From: Streptomyces turgidiscabies Car8
GTDB taxonomy: Bacteria; Actinomycetota; Actinomycetes; Streptomycetales; Streptomycetaceae
Direction of reading: 5' to 3'
NCBI RefSeq assembly: GCF_000331005.1
Contig: NZ_AEJB01000208.1
Location: 62,001 to 126,000, forward strand
DNA: 64,000 nucleotides
Shown here: positions 1 through 8,132 of the stretch, piece after piece
How the letters are laid out: each line of letters begins with the position of its first letter
Position numbering within the stretch: position 1 is the first letter of the stretch
Notes under the pieces: model-generated
What the model saw: only the letters and a program-made list of their open reading frames with translations
Told to the model about the DNA's origin: nothing
The model's database searches: none
Made by a program: the position numbers and the translations under genes

Positions 1-2622
1 ACTACCAGTGGCGAGAGTGCGACCATCGGGACTGAAGGCCACCGCGTTCACCGCTCCCGTGTGCTTCTTCAGAGTGGCGATGGGTTTACGGGTTTCCACG
101 TCCCACAGCAGAACGGTCTTGTCGTCACTACCAGTGGCGAGGATGCTGCCGTCGCGATTGAACGCCAGAGCGTTCACCGCCCCGTCGTGTCCGCCGAGTG
201 TGGTGCGGAACTTGAACGTCTTCGCGTCCCACAGTCGGACTGATCCGCCGGCGCCGGCGCTGGCGAGAGTGTGTCCGTCCGGGCTGAAGGCCACCGCGCG
301 TACCTCGTCGGTGTGGCCGGTGAGGCGGCGGTGCGTCGGCAGGGCCGCGGCGCTGCGGAGGCTGCCGAGGGCCTCGGACGTATGGCTGCTGTCGTATGCC
401 TTCACGGCCAGCAGCGAGGCGAGTTCGGGATTCGTGCCGATGAGTTCGTCGGACTGGGCGGCGAGTTGGCGCGACACCCCTGCCTGACGGGCCGAAGTCA
501 CCGTGCGCCACTGCCAGATGGCCCCAAGCCCGGCGAGCAGGGCGAGTACCAGCAGCCCACCGAGCACAGCGTTGAGCCTCCTGCTCCGGCGGATGCCGGC
601 CCGCTGGCGCTGTCTGCTCGCCGTCAGGAACGCCTCGATGTCCACCGGGAGCCGGCGTCGTCGCGACCACTCGACGCCCTCCGCGAGTGCCGAGCCGCCC
701 AGCAGGTCCCCCGCGTCCTTCTCCGTGGCCCACCGGTCCTGCCGTTGGCGCGTGCGGTCGAGCCACTCCTGGAACCGGTGATCCTGGTCGACCCACTCCC
801 GCAGTGCCCCCCAGTCACGGATGAGCGCCTCGTGGATCAGCTCTGCCACCGGTTCCCCGGGAGGGGCGCCGGGGCGTTGCGGGGTCTGGAGCGTCTGCGT
901 GGTGATGATGCGCCGACGGGCGAGCGCGGCGATGACCGCGTCGACGGCCGCCGGCTGACCCGTCGCCGTGTCGGTCGGGTCGGCGGCCAGGTCGCGCAGT
1001 TCGTGGAGCGGGACCTGTGTCCGTACGGCCGTCACGTTGTGGCTCGGGTCGGCGGGGTGCACCAGCGAGGTCAACGCCCGCCGGGCGATGAGCCGTTGCT
1101 CGGCGGACAACTCGTCGAGGGCGCTCTCGCACCACGTGGTCACGCTCCCGCTGACCCCTCCGATACGCCGGTACGCCTCGTGGATGAGGTACCCGTCCTG
1201 CCGTCGGTCCCACAGTTGGGCCAGCGTCATCTCCAGCAGGGGCAGTACGGTGACCGGTGCCTCGCGGGTGATGGCCGCCTTCGGGGTGATGTCCAGGACG
1301 TCGCCGATGATCCGCTCGGGCAGTCCGGGCTGGAAGTGGAGGCCCACGTCCAGAGCCGGCAGGACGATGATGTCGTGCAGGTCCTGCTGGCTCAGTGTGC
1401 CGGGCACGTTGAGGAGTCCCGGCATCGCGGCTTCCAGCAACTTGGGCGCGAGCGAGGCCAGTTGAGGGTAGAAGTCGTCCCGCATGATCAGGATCACGGT
1501 GACCTTGGTGTAGGCGTCGGCCACCGTCGTGACCTCGTCCAGCACCGCCAGGATGTCCCGCAGCCGTCCGTTGGTGGACTGCACCAGGAGCTCCTCGAAC
1601 TGGTCGATGACCAGCAGGACGCGCTGATGACTGGGATCGGCCGCGAGCCGCTGGTTGACGGCCGCGACGATCCCTTCGCTGCTCGCCCCCGGCAGTCCCG
1701 CCCGTTCGATCTCGGCGAGCATGTTCTGCCCCGGCCGGGTGAGGACGGGCAACCACCGGTCGCTGCGGGCCAGTTCGCCCGCGGCCAGTGCCCGCAGCAC
1801 CCCCGCCTGGATCAGCGACGACTTGCCGGACCCCGACGGCCCGAGCAGCAGGGTCAGCCGTCGCTGCTGCGCAAGGTTCGCCAGGACCTGTCGTACCGCC
1901 TCCTGGCGGCCTTCGAACCACCGGGCGTGCTCGGCGGTGAACGGCTCCAGCCCCCGGTAGGGGCACAGCTCCCGTTCGGCGAGTTCCGGCAGGATCTCCC
2001 GCAGCACCTGGGTCGGGGTGACGTACGCGATGCCCTGGCCCCTCTCGTAGGCGTCGGGCGCGGCGATCTCGGTGAGCATGCCGACGACAAGACCGGTGTC
2101 GTCGTCGAGGACCGGTCCGCCGCTGAAGCCGGTGGTGAGGTCGTTGGCGTCGGTGAGTTGCAGATGCGCGCTCCTGTCGTCGGAGCCCGGCAGCAGATCT
2201 CCGGATTTCCCGTAGCCGAAGTGGCCCTCCGGCGGAGCCTGGGTGGGGAATCCGAACGAGCGCACGTCGTGTCCCCTGCAGTCCCCCGCGGATCCCAGGG
2301 GAAGTGTCCGGGTTCCTGCCGGTGTCCTGCTCAGCCGGATGAACGCCACGTCCTCGTTCTCGACGGCGCGCCACAGCTCTCCGGCGACCTGTCCCTCCAC
2401 CTTGTCCGCGCTTTTCACGTGCGGGAAGGAGAGTTGGATGCTCTCTCCGGGGGCGCCCCCGGCCGCTGCGACGACGTGTGCGCAGGTGACCACGAGATCC
2501 TCGGCGACCAGGAATCCCACCCCGGCGACCGCTTCGTCCGGTCCGAGGATCCGGGCCACCGCGGCGAGCAGATCCGACGCGACACCATCGGCCGGTTTCC
2601 GGTCCGCGTCCGCGCTGGTCAT
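1..2622 (-). CDS. Trypsin-like protease / STAND NTPase / WD40-repeat protein (3' end outside window)
   Basis: A large multidomain sensor-type protein of which 874 codons are visible; it runs off base 1 in frame. Residues 1-200 form a trypsin-like protease with His49 (TCAHVV), Asp91 (NEDVAF) and Ser167 (GFSGGP). Residues about 220-560 form a STAND-type P-loop NTPase: Walker A GPSGSGKSS near 261-269 and Walker B LLVIDQFEEL near 335. One membrane segment (LNAVLGGLLVLALLAGLGA, near 682) is followed from about 767 by WD40 repeats (HTDEVRAVAFSPDG, HDGAVNALAFNRDG, HTGAVNAVAFSPDG). The ATG overlaps the stop of the upstream small gene (ATGA), so translation is probably coupled. Known: trypsin-STAND-WD40 fusions are described as actinobacterial conflict or signalling proteins. 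Inferred: the WD40 part senses a ligand and the NTPase gates the protease. Confidence 0.85.
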   Translation of the reverse strand, partial: MTSADADRKPADGVASDLLAAVARILGPDEAVAGVGFLVAEDLVVTCAHVVAAAGGAPGESIQLSFPHVKSADKVEGQVAGELWRAVENEDVAFIRLSRTPAGTRTLPLGSAGDCRGHDVRSFGFPTQAPPEGHFGYGKSGDLLPGSDDRSAHLQLTDANDLTTGFSGGPVLDDDTGLVVGMLTEIAAPDAYERGQGIAYVTPTQVLREILPELAERELCPYRGLEPFTAEHARWFEGRQEAVRQVLANLAQQRRLTLLLGPSGSGKSSLIQAGVLRALAAGELARSDRWLPVLTRPGQNMLAEIERAGLPGASSEGIVAAVNQRLAADPSHQRVLLVIDQFEELLVQSTNGRLRDILAVLDEVTTVADAYTKVTVILIMRDDFYPQLASLAPKLLEAAMPGLLNVPGTLSQQDLHDIIVLPALDVGLHFQPGLPERIIGDVLDITPKAAITREAPVTVLPLLEMTLAQLWDRRQDGYLIHEAYRRIGGVSGSVTTWCESALDELSAEQRLIARRALTSLVHPADPSHNVTAVRTQVPLHELRDLAADPTDTATGQPAAVDAVIAALARRRIITTQTLQTPQRPGAPPGEPVAELIHEALIRDWGALREWVDQDHRFQEWLDRTRQRQDRWATEKDAGDLLGGSALAEGVEWSRRRRLPVDIEAFLTASRQRQRAGIRRSRRLNAVLGGLLVLALLAGLGAIWQWRTVTSARQAGVSRQLAAQSDELIGTNPELASLLAVKAYDSSHTSEALGSLRSAAALPTHRRLTGHTDEVRAVAFSPDGHTLASAGAGGSVRLWDAKTFKFRTTLGGHDGAVNALAFNRDGSILATGSDDKTVLLWDVETRKPIATLKKHTGAVNAVAFSPDGRTLATGS

Positions 2623-2978
2623 CGGGATCGGCCCGCGCTCTCGTCCCCGTACGGACGAACGGAGTTGTCGTTCGTCCACGACACCGTCACCTTCAGATGG
2701 CAACCGGCCTGACTCTTGGTGATCACGGCTCCGGCCTCGACCGCGAGATCCACCCCGAACTCGATCGCGATCTCGTCCGGGCGCGCCTTGCGCAGTTGGT
2801 CGAGCGCCGCCCGCGCCACCTCCGTGACCGGTTCCAGCGCCCCTTGCAGGGTCACCGGCAGCTCCTGGACCGCGTCACCGATGCGGCCGGCCTTCACCGG
2901 GCCGTCCGACGCGGCGGCCGTCCGCTCGACCAGGACGCAGCCTCCGCCCTCCAGCTGAATCCGCGTCAGGGCTGTCAC
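2619..2978 (-). CDS. Trypsin-co-occurring domain protein (trypco1, CU044_2847 family)
   Basis: A 119-residue protein with the pattern of the trypsin-co-occurring domain 1: beta-rich N-terminus, central helix (EVARAALDQLRKA) and the characteristic C-terminal stretch RPDEIAIEFGVDLAVEAGAV followed by a final beta strand. It starts at GTG 2978 behind GAGGAGG. Its stop overlaps the start of the trypsin/STAND/WD40 gene, so the two are one translationally coupled unit. The domain was named for this genomic association; its biochemical role is not known. No signal peptide or membrane segment is visible. Confidence 0.75.
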   Translation of the reverse strand: MTALTRIQLEGGGCVLVERTAAASDGPVKAGRIGDAVQELPVTLQGALEPVTEVARAALDQLRKARPDEIAIEFGVDLAVEAGAVITKSQAGCHLKVTVSWTNDNSVRPYGDESAGRSR

Positions 2979-2995
2979 GACGCCTCCTCGTCCCC

Positions 2996-3014
2996 GGTAC
3001 TTGTCATCAGTACC
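2996..3014. promoter_or_regulatory. Inverted repeat upstream of the trypco/STAND operon
   Basis: GGTACT-N7-AGTACC, a perfect 6-bp inverted repeat 18-36 bases upstream of the GTG start at 2978. The position suits an operator or 5' hairpin. No regulator for it can be named. Confidence 0.3.
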
Positions 3015-3563
3015 TGACCGACGCGTTCCCGAGCCTCACGTGGAGTACGTCCGGCGACGTTCTTGGATCCTGGAGAGGCGCTGGAGGAACGCGGGACGAA
3101 ATTGATTGACCGTTGAAGGGCCATTCCTGATCCGGCGTGTACTTCCGGAACGTTCGACGAGTGACCGAGCCGGTGGGCGAGTCCGGTCGAAACGATTCCT
3201 CTGCATCCCATGCTGCTCCCTCTTCGCCCTTGCTGCATCCCGGGGGACGCGCGTGTGCAGCGGCAGTTCCAGGCACGGCTCGCCGTCGATGAACTCGCCC
3301 GCGCGTGCGCCCCGTCGACCCTGCCGAGGAGCTGCGGCTCCGGGTGCGGCTTGCGGTGCCCGCGTCCCAGGTTCGTCCCAACAGCGGTCCGTCCCCGCAG
3401 GTCACAGGTGTGCGAATGTCCCGGCGTCCCGATCCGGAGCAGAAGGATCCGCTGCGGGACGGCCGCTGCCAGCATGGCCGCCGACCGGGGACAACCGGCC
3501 ACTCGCACGTCATTCACAAGCCATACGCAAGACGAACAGCAAGACAGGTAGGGGGAAATCCTG
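3015..3563. other. Intergenic region, no gene seen
   Basis: About 550 bases between divergent units. Open frames here lack a convincing ribosome binding site and recognisable protein sequence. It presumably holds the two divergent promoters; I could not place a confident -35/-10 pair. A purine-rich stretch just before 3564 serves the muramidase gene. Confidence 0.4.
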
Positions 3564-4922
3564 ATGGGACCAAGAACGCTTCTGCGCGGTCTGACCCTCG
3601 CCGTGGCAGCGGTCCTGCCCCTGTACGGGCCCACGGCGGTACAGATGGCGCAGGCGGCGCAGGCCGGGGCGGCGACCGCGGTCGCGGTCTGCGGGCATAC
3701 GAGCGCGCAGCCGACCCTGGAACGGGGAGCGACGGGCGACTCGGCGGTCGAGGCGCAGTGCGAGCTGAGTCTGGCGACGAAGCCGAGCCGGTACACGCCG
3801 ATCGCGGCGGACGGCTCTTTCGGGCCGGCGACGGAGACACGGGTCAAGGAATTCCAGCGGTGTGCCGGGCTGGGCGTGGACGGGGTGCTGGGCCCCCAGA
3901 CCTGGGCGGCGCTGAACACCTGGGCCACCCAGCCGCACACCTGTGCGACCCAGGGCACGTCCGGCACGGCGCAGGCCACCGTGTGCGGCCACACCGACAC
4001 CCGGCCGACGCTGAAGCGGGGTGCGAAGAGCACCGAGGTCAAGGAGGTGCAGTGCCGGCTGAACCTCGCCATGGAGGCGTTCCACTACCCGCCGCTGACG
4101 ATCGACGGCGACTTCGGGGGCGGTACGGAGTCCCGGGTCGTCGAGTTCCAGCACTGCGCCAACCTCGGCGCCGACGGCACCGTGGGCCCGAACACCTGGG
4201 CGAAGCTGGTGGACTGGTCCAGCCGTAACACGTACTGCACGCCACCGCGCCCCGCCGGGTACCCGATCGACGGCCTCGACACCGCCAAGTACCAGCACCC
4301 CGGCGGCGCGCCGATCGACTGGAAGGCCGTGCGGGCGGCGGGCGTCGAGTTCGCGACGGTCAAGGCCACCCGGGGCATGAACGTCACCGACGAGTACCTC
4401 ACCGCCGACCTCCAGGGAGCGCGGGCGGCGGGGCTGGCCGTGGCGCCGTACCACTTCTACACGGGTACGGCGGCCGGAACGGGAGGCGCCCAGGCCGACC
4501 GGTTCATCGCCGCCGTACGCGCGACCGGGTACACCGGGCAGCGGGCGGGCGACCTGCCGCCGGTCTTCGACCTGGAACGCATGGACGACGGCAGCGGACG
4601 CTGTCCCACCTACGGCACGGTGGACGACGCCAAAGCCTGGCTCGACCGGGTGGAGGCGGCCTTCGGCCGTACACCGGTCATCTACACCCAGAAGTCCGTC
4701 CTGGACGACTGCCTGAGTTCGACCACCGCCTTCGCCCGGTATCCGCTGCAACTCGCGGACTACCGCCAGTCGATCACCCAGCCGCCGCTGCCCAACGGCT
4801 CGACGACCTGGGCGATGTGGCAGTACACGGACGCCGCGCTCTTCCCCGGCATCCAGGCACCGGCGACCGCCGACGTGTTCAACGGCACCCAGGCCGACCT
4901 GGACCGGCTGGCCAACCGGTGA
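3564..4922 (+). CDS. Secreted GH25 muramidase (lysozyme) with two peptidoglycan-binding domains
   Basis: A 452-residue exported muramidase predicted to cleave the MurNAc-GlcNAc bond of peptidoglycan. A signal peptide (LLRGLTLAVAAVLPLYGP, ending near Ala-Gln-Ala 31-34) is followed by two peptidoglycan-binding (PGB_1-like) domains at about 42-128 and 140-225, each with the DG(S/D)FG...T pattern and paired cysteines. The GH25 barrel spans about 232-452. Asp239 (IDGLDTAKYQ) and Glu338 (FDLE) match the catalytic acidic residues of the family. The ATG follows GGGGGAAA. It is the first of four exported-protein genes on this strand that end at the terminator at 6645-6684; two of the four bear peptidoglycan-binding domains. 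Confidence 0.9.
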   Translation: MGPRTLLRGLTLAVAAVLPLYGPTAVQMAQAAQAGAATAVAVCGHTSAQPTLERGATGDSAVEAQCELSLATKPSRYTPIAADGSFGPATETRVKEFQRCAGLGVDGVLGPQTWAALNTWATQPHTCATQGTSGTAQATVCGHTDTRPTLKRGAKSTEVKEVQCRLNLAMEAFHYPPLTIDGDFGGGTESRVVEFQHCANLGADGTVGPNTWAKLVDWSSRNTYCTPPRPAGYPIDGLDTAKYQHPGGAPIDWKAVRAAGVEFATVKATRGMNVTDEYLTADLQGARAAGLAVAPYHFYTGTAAGTGGAQADRFIAAVRATGYTGQRAGDLPPVFDLERMDDGSGRCPTYGTVDDAKAWLDRVEAAFGRTPVIYTQKSVLDDCLSSTTAFARYPLQLADYRQSITQPPLPNGSTTWAMWQYTDAALFPGIQAPATADVFNGTQADLDRLANR

Positions 4923-4948
4923 TCCCGGCCGTACCGAGGAGGAACCCC

Positions 4949-5332
4949 ATGCTCGACCGATTCACCCGCGCGTCCCTCGTCGCCCTGCTCGTCGCCCTGG
5001 GCTTCACCGTTCCGGCGCCCGCCTCGGCCGCCACCGCCGCCACGAGCTGTTACGGCGGAGCGGTCACGGTGCACTACGGGGAGGTGCGCGACTTCGGCCC
5101 GTACGTGACCACGAGCCGCTGCACGGACATCAACATGCGCATGACCGGCGGCGACGCCGACTTCGGCTGGGCCTGCGTGCAGTTCGCGAAGGTCGGCGCC
5201 TGCAACTACTGGACCAAGATCGGCCGGAGCTGGACGACCATCGCCACCGACGTCCTGAACGGAACGAAGTTCACCGTGCCCAACGGCGTCGATCTGGAAG
5301 GCAGTTCCGCCACCTTCCAGATCGCCTTCTGA
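4949..5332 (+). CDS. Small secreted protein, paralogue of the next gene
   Basis: A 127-residue exported protein of unknown function. The start at 4949 is set by GAGGAGGA 6-13 bases upstream; longer readings would overlap the muramidase. The signal peptide (LVALLVALGFTVPAPASA) is followed by a roughly 100-residue domain with four cysteines and the signature CYGGA-(x)n-PYVTTSRCTDINMRM-(x)n-WTTIATDV-NGTKF. The same signature recurs in the next gene, so the two are a tandem duplication. The four cysteines suggest two disulfides. Being between two peptidoglycan hydrolases hints at a wall-related role, which is inference only. Confidence 0.75.
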   Translation: MLDRFTRASLVALLVALGFTVPAPASAATAATSCYGGAVTVHYGEVRDFGPYVTTSRCTDINMRMTGGDADFGWACVQFAKVGACNYWTKIGRSWTTIATDVLNGTKFTVPNGVDLEGSSATFQIAF

Positions 5333-5365
5333 CCCGCTCACCCACTTCACCGAACGGAGACCACC

Positions 5366-5782
5366 ATGATCAGGACCAGGATGCTCGCCTCAGCTCTCGT
5401 CACCGTGGCCGCACTGCTGGGAGCGGGTGCCGCGCCCGCCGCCGCACAGGCCTCGGCCGCGGCGACCACCTGCTACGGCGGCGCGAAGAACCTGAACTAC
5501 CGCTACAAGGGGGACGGGCCCAGGGAGTACGGCCCCTTCACCACGTCCTCGCGGTGCGGTGACATCAACATGCGGCTCACCACGGACGACCAGAGCTTCC
5601 TGTACGCCTGCGTGGTGTTCGTCGACCACACCACCAAGTGCAACCACGACAACACGTACTCCCTCCACGGCACCCCGTGGGCGACGGTCGCCACCGACGT
5701 CAAGGACGGCACCCGCTTCGTCCTGCGCGTCGGCCCCTATGACACCGGCGCGCAGGACGTGGACTTCCAGCTCGCCTACTGA
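5366..5782 (+). CDS. Small secreted protein, paralogue of the preceding gene
   Basis: A 138-residue exported protein. Signal peptide MLASALVTVAALLGAGAAPA with an alanine-rich cleavage region, then the same domain as the preceding gene: CYGGAKN, PFTTSSRCGDINMRL, a central ACVVF, WATVATDVKDGTRF and a C-terminal DFQLAY. Cysteines are conserved in place between the two copies; this copy carries an extra His/Asn/Lys-rich insertion (KCNHDNTYS). It starts 33 bases after its paralogue ends. Function unknown; no enzyme motif is visible. Confidence 0.75.
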   Translation: MIRTRMLASALVTVAALLGAGAAPAAAQASAAATTCYGGAKNLNYRYKGDGPREYGPFTTSSRCGDINMRLTTDDQSFLYACVVFVDHTTKCNHDNTYSLHGTPWATVATDVKDGTRFVLRVGPYDTGAQDVDFQLAY

Positions 5783-5827
5783 CCTCTTTTCCGCTCCTTC
5801 TCGCACCACCGTTCCGAAAGGACGACG

Positions 5828-6607
5828 ATGACCTTCCTCTTCCGTTCCGCCGACGGCCGCTCCGTCGGCAGCCGCTCGCTCGACCGCCGCACCATGCTGC
5901 GCGGCACGCTGGCCGCCGGCGCCGCCGCCACGTTCGGTCAGCTGCTGTTCTCGGGCGTCGCCCAGGCCTACTCGTGGTCGCGCACCATGAACCAGGGCGA
6001 CAACGGCGCCGACGTGACCGAGCTGCAGATCAGGATCGCGGGCTGGGCGTCGGACAGTGCCGCCCACAACCGGGTCGGCATCGACGGGGACTTCGGCCCC
6101 GGTACGGAGGCCGCCGTCAAGCGGTTCCAGGCGGCGTACGGTCTCACCGCCGACGGCAGCGCCGGTCCCAACACCCAGGCGAAGCTCAACGCGCTGGAGC
6201 AGTCGGACGGCTCCACGCTCCACTTCAACTGGAGCGAGTTCTACGACCAGGCGAGCGGCAACTTCAACGGCGGCAAGGTGAGCGCGGCGCAGGTGAAGGA
6301 GAACGCCCGCCGCTGCATGTACAAGCTGGAGGCGCTGCGCAAGAAGCTGGGCGACAAGCCGATCACTGTCAACTCCGGCTTCCGGAGCATCGCCCACAAC
6401 GCCGACATCGGCGGGGCGAGCGACAGCATGCACCTGTACGGCACCGCGGCCGACCTCGACGTGCCCGGCGTGGCCACCAAGACCGTCTACCAGAAGGCGG
6501 AGACCTGCGGGTTCTCCGGGCTGGAGAGGTACACCGTCGACCACCAGCACGTCGACAGCAGGGCCGACCTCGGCCGTGACTGGTGGTGGGAGAGCGGCAC
6601 GATCTGA
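5828..6607 (+). CDS. Twin-arginine-exported M15 peptidase with peptidoglycan-binding domain
   Basis: A 259-residue protein. The N-terminus has a twin-arginine pattern (LDRRTMLRGTLAAGA) and hydrophobic stretch to about residue 47, so export in folded form is likely. A PGB_1-like domain spans about 52-125 (DGDFGPGTEAAVKRFQ). The C-terminal half (about 140-259) is an M15A-type metallopeptidase (D-Ala-D-Ala carboxypeptidase/VanY-like): SGFRS, the zinc-site segment MHLYGTAADLD (His202, Asp209) and DHQHVD (His239/His241). It probably trims peptide stems of peptidoglycan, complementing the muramidase upstream. It is the last gene before a strong terminator. Confidence 0.85.
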   Translation: MTFLFRSADGRSVGSRSLDRRTMLRGTLAAGAAATFGQLLFSGVAQAYSWSRTMNQGDNGADVTELQIRIAGWASDSAAHNRVGIDGDFGPGTEAAVKRFQAAYGLTADGSAGPNTQAKLNALEQSDGSTLHFNWSEFYDQASGNFNGGKVSAAQVKENARRCMYKLEALRKKLGDKPITVNSGFRSIAHNADIGGASDSMHLYGTAADLDVPGVATKTVYQKAETCGFSGLERYTVDHQHVDSRADLGRDWWWESGTI

Positions 6608-6644
6608 CACCGCCGCCCCGGACGATCGACCATCCGGAGCCGTG

Positions 6645-6684
6645 GTCAGCCCCGGGTACCGCCGCGACGGTACCCGGGGCTGAC
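6645..6684. terminator. Perfect bidirectional terminator hairpin
   Basis: A 16-bp perfect stem (GTCAGCCCCGGGTACC at 6645-6660 pairing with 6669-6684) around an 8-base loop. It lies between the convergent M15 peptidase and efeB genes, so it can stop transcription from both sides. Confidence 0.85.
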
Positions 6685-6813
6685 GCGGTGTCGGCACGTC
6701 CTGCTCGAAAGGGTGCCAGGCCTGGAGCAGGTCGACGAGACCCCGGCCGCCGTCGGTCCGCAGGGCACCCGGCAACTCCCGTTGACCGGCGGCAGCCAGG
6801 GGATTCGGGGCTC

Positions 6814-8094
6814 TCAGGTCGCGAGGAGGCCGCGGCCCAGCCAGTCGGTGGAGTCGTGGACACCGGGCAGGGCGAAGAAGTAGCCGCCGCCGGTCGGGGA
6901 GATGTAGTCGACGAGGGGTTCGTCGATCAGGCGGGTCTGCGTCGCCTCGAACTGGCGCCTGACGTCCTGCTGGTAGCAGCAGAAGACCAGGCCCATGTCG
7001 AGGTTGCCGACGGCGTCGACGCCCCGGTCGTAGTTGTAGCCGCGCCGCAGGACGCGGGAGGCGTCGGTGGCGGAGGTGCGCGGGTTGGCCAGGCGGATGT
7101 GGGCGTCGAGCGGGATCGCCGCGCCCTGGGGGTCCTTGGCGTAGTCGGGGGTGTCGGTCTCCTGGGCGCCGTCCAGCGGGGCGCCGGTGTCCTTGCGGCG
7201 GCCGAACATCTTCTCCTGCTCGGTGAGCGAGACCCGGTCCCAGAACTCGACGAGCGTGCGGATGATCCGGATGACCTGGTAGCTGCCGCCGCTCGCCCAG
7301 GCCGGTTCGCCCAGTCCGTCGCCGACCCAGACCAGACGCTTGGTCTCCCGGGCCGAGGTGACGTCGGGGTTGGCGATGCCGTCCTTGAAACCGAGGAGGT
7401 TGCGCTGGGCGCCGGTGGGGCGCGGGGCGTTCTGGAAACCGTCGATACGCCACTCGATCTGCATGGCACCACGGGTGTGCCGGGCGATGTCGCGCAGGGC
7501 GTGCAGGACGACGTCCTGGCGGGCCGCGCAGATCTGCAGCGAGAGGTCACCGTGGCACTCGGCCGCGTTCAGGTTGTCGTTGGGGAACGTGCGCATGGGG
7601 GTGAGGTGCCGGGGTCTGGCCCTGGCGAGGCCGTAGCGGTCGTCGAAGAGGGAGGCGCCCACGCCGACGGTGACGGTGAGCGCGTCGGCGGGGACCTCGG
7701 GGCCGAGGATGCCGCTGTCGGAGGGCGGTGCGCCGACGCCCAGGTCGGCGGGGGTACCGCCGGTGGTGAGGAACCGGGCCCGGGCGGTGATGGTCCGCAG
7801 CAGGTCGGCGAGTTCGGCGCGGTCGTCGGCGACGACCCTGAAGGAGACGAAGGTGGCGGCGGCGGGCGCCGGGGTGACGATGCCCGCCTGGTACGTGCCG
7901 TGGAACGGCACCGGTCCCGCGCTGCTCGTCTCCGCCGCCTGAGCCTCGGTCGTACCGCTCTGGCTCAGCGCGAACCCGCCGCCGGCCAGCGCGGCGCCCG
8001 CGGCCCCGGCTCCCAGGGCCCGCTTCACGAAGGAGCGACGGCCCGCACCGGCGGGGCAACCGCCCTGCGGACGGGGCGTTTCGGCGGACGGCAT
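6814..8094 (-). CDS. efeB: EfeB: Dyp-type haem peroxidase / deferrochelatase of iron uptake
   Basis: A 426-residue Dyp-type peroxidase. The leader carries a twin-arginine motif ([18 protein letters not shown]), so it is exported folded. The catalytic domain has the Dyp signature GFKDGIANP with its distal Asp, a haem-ligand region ([14 protein letters not shown], proximal His), and the C-terminal RRGYNYDRG and [10 protein letters not shown] stretches. Family role: oxidises ferrous iron or extracts iron from haem for the EfeUO permease. I chose the ATG at 8094 (GAGAGAGGGAA ahead); the ATG at 8133, overlapping the efeUO stop (TGATG), would add 13 residues and is a real alternative. Transcribed with efeUO. 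Confidence 0.9.
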   Translation of the reverse strand: MPSAETPRPQGGCPAGAGRRSFVKRALGAGAAGAALAGGGFALSQSGTTEAQAAETSSAGPVPFHGTYQAGIVTPAPAAATFVSFRVVADDRAELADLLRTITARARFLTTGGTPADLGVGAPPSDSGILGPEVPADALTVTVGVGASLFDDRYGLARARPRHLTPMRTFPNDNLNAAECHGDLSLQICAARQDVVLHALRDIARHTRGAMQIEWRIDGFQNAPRPTGAQRNLLGFKDGIANPDVTSARETKRLVWVGDGLGEPAWASGGSYQVIRIIRTLVEFWDRVSLTEQEKMFGRRKDTGAPLDGAQETDTPDYAKDPQGAAIPLDAHIRLANPRTSATDASRVLRRGYNYDRGVDAVGNLDMGLVFCCYQQDVRRQFEATQTRLIDEPLVDYISPTGGGYFFALPGVHDSTDWLGRGLLAT

Positions 8095-8132
8095 GGGGCG
8101 GTTCCCTCTCTCAGGTGTGACGTCGGCGGGCA

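Noticed and set aside
1-340. Repeated DNA blocks resembling a CRISPR-like array
   Set aside because: The repeats are in frame and encode WD40 blades; spacing and divergence fit protein repeats.
271-2712. Long open frame on the + strand (813 codons)
   Set aside because: It is antisense to the trypsin/STAND/WD40 gene, whose protein motifs are unmistakable; the + frame is Arg/Gly/Val-rich without family features.
3007-3563. Several small open frames on both strands
   Set aside because: No consistent codon bias, signal peptide or ribosome binding site; treated as promoter DNA.
5390-7453. 687-codon minus-strand frame covering the secreted proteins and the efeB end
   Set aside because: It crosses two real genes and the perfect terminator at 6645-6684; its sequence is low-complexity Arg/Pro/Gly.
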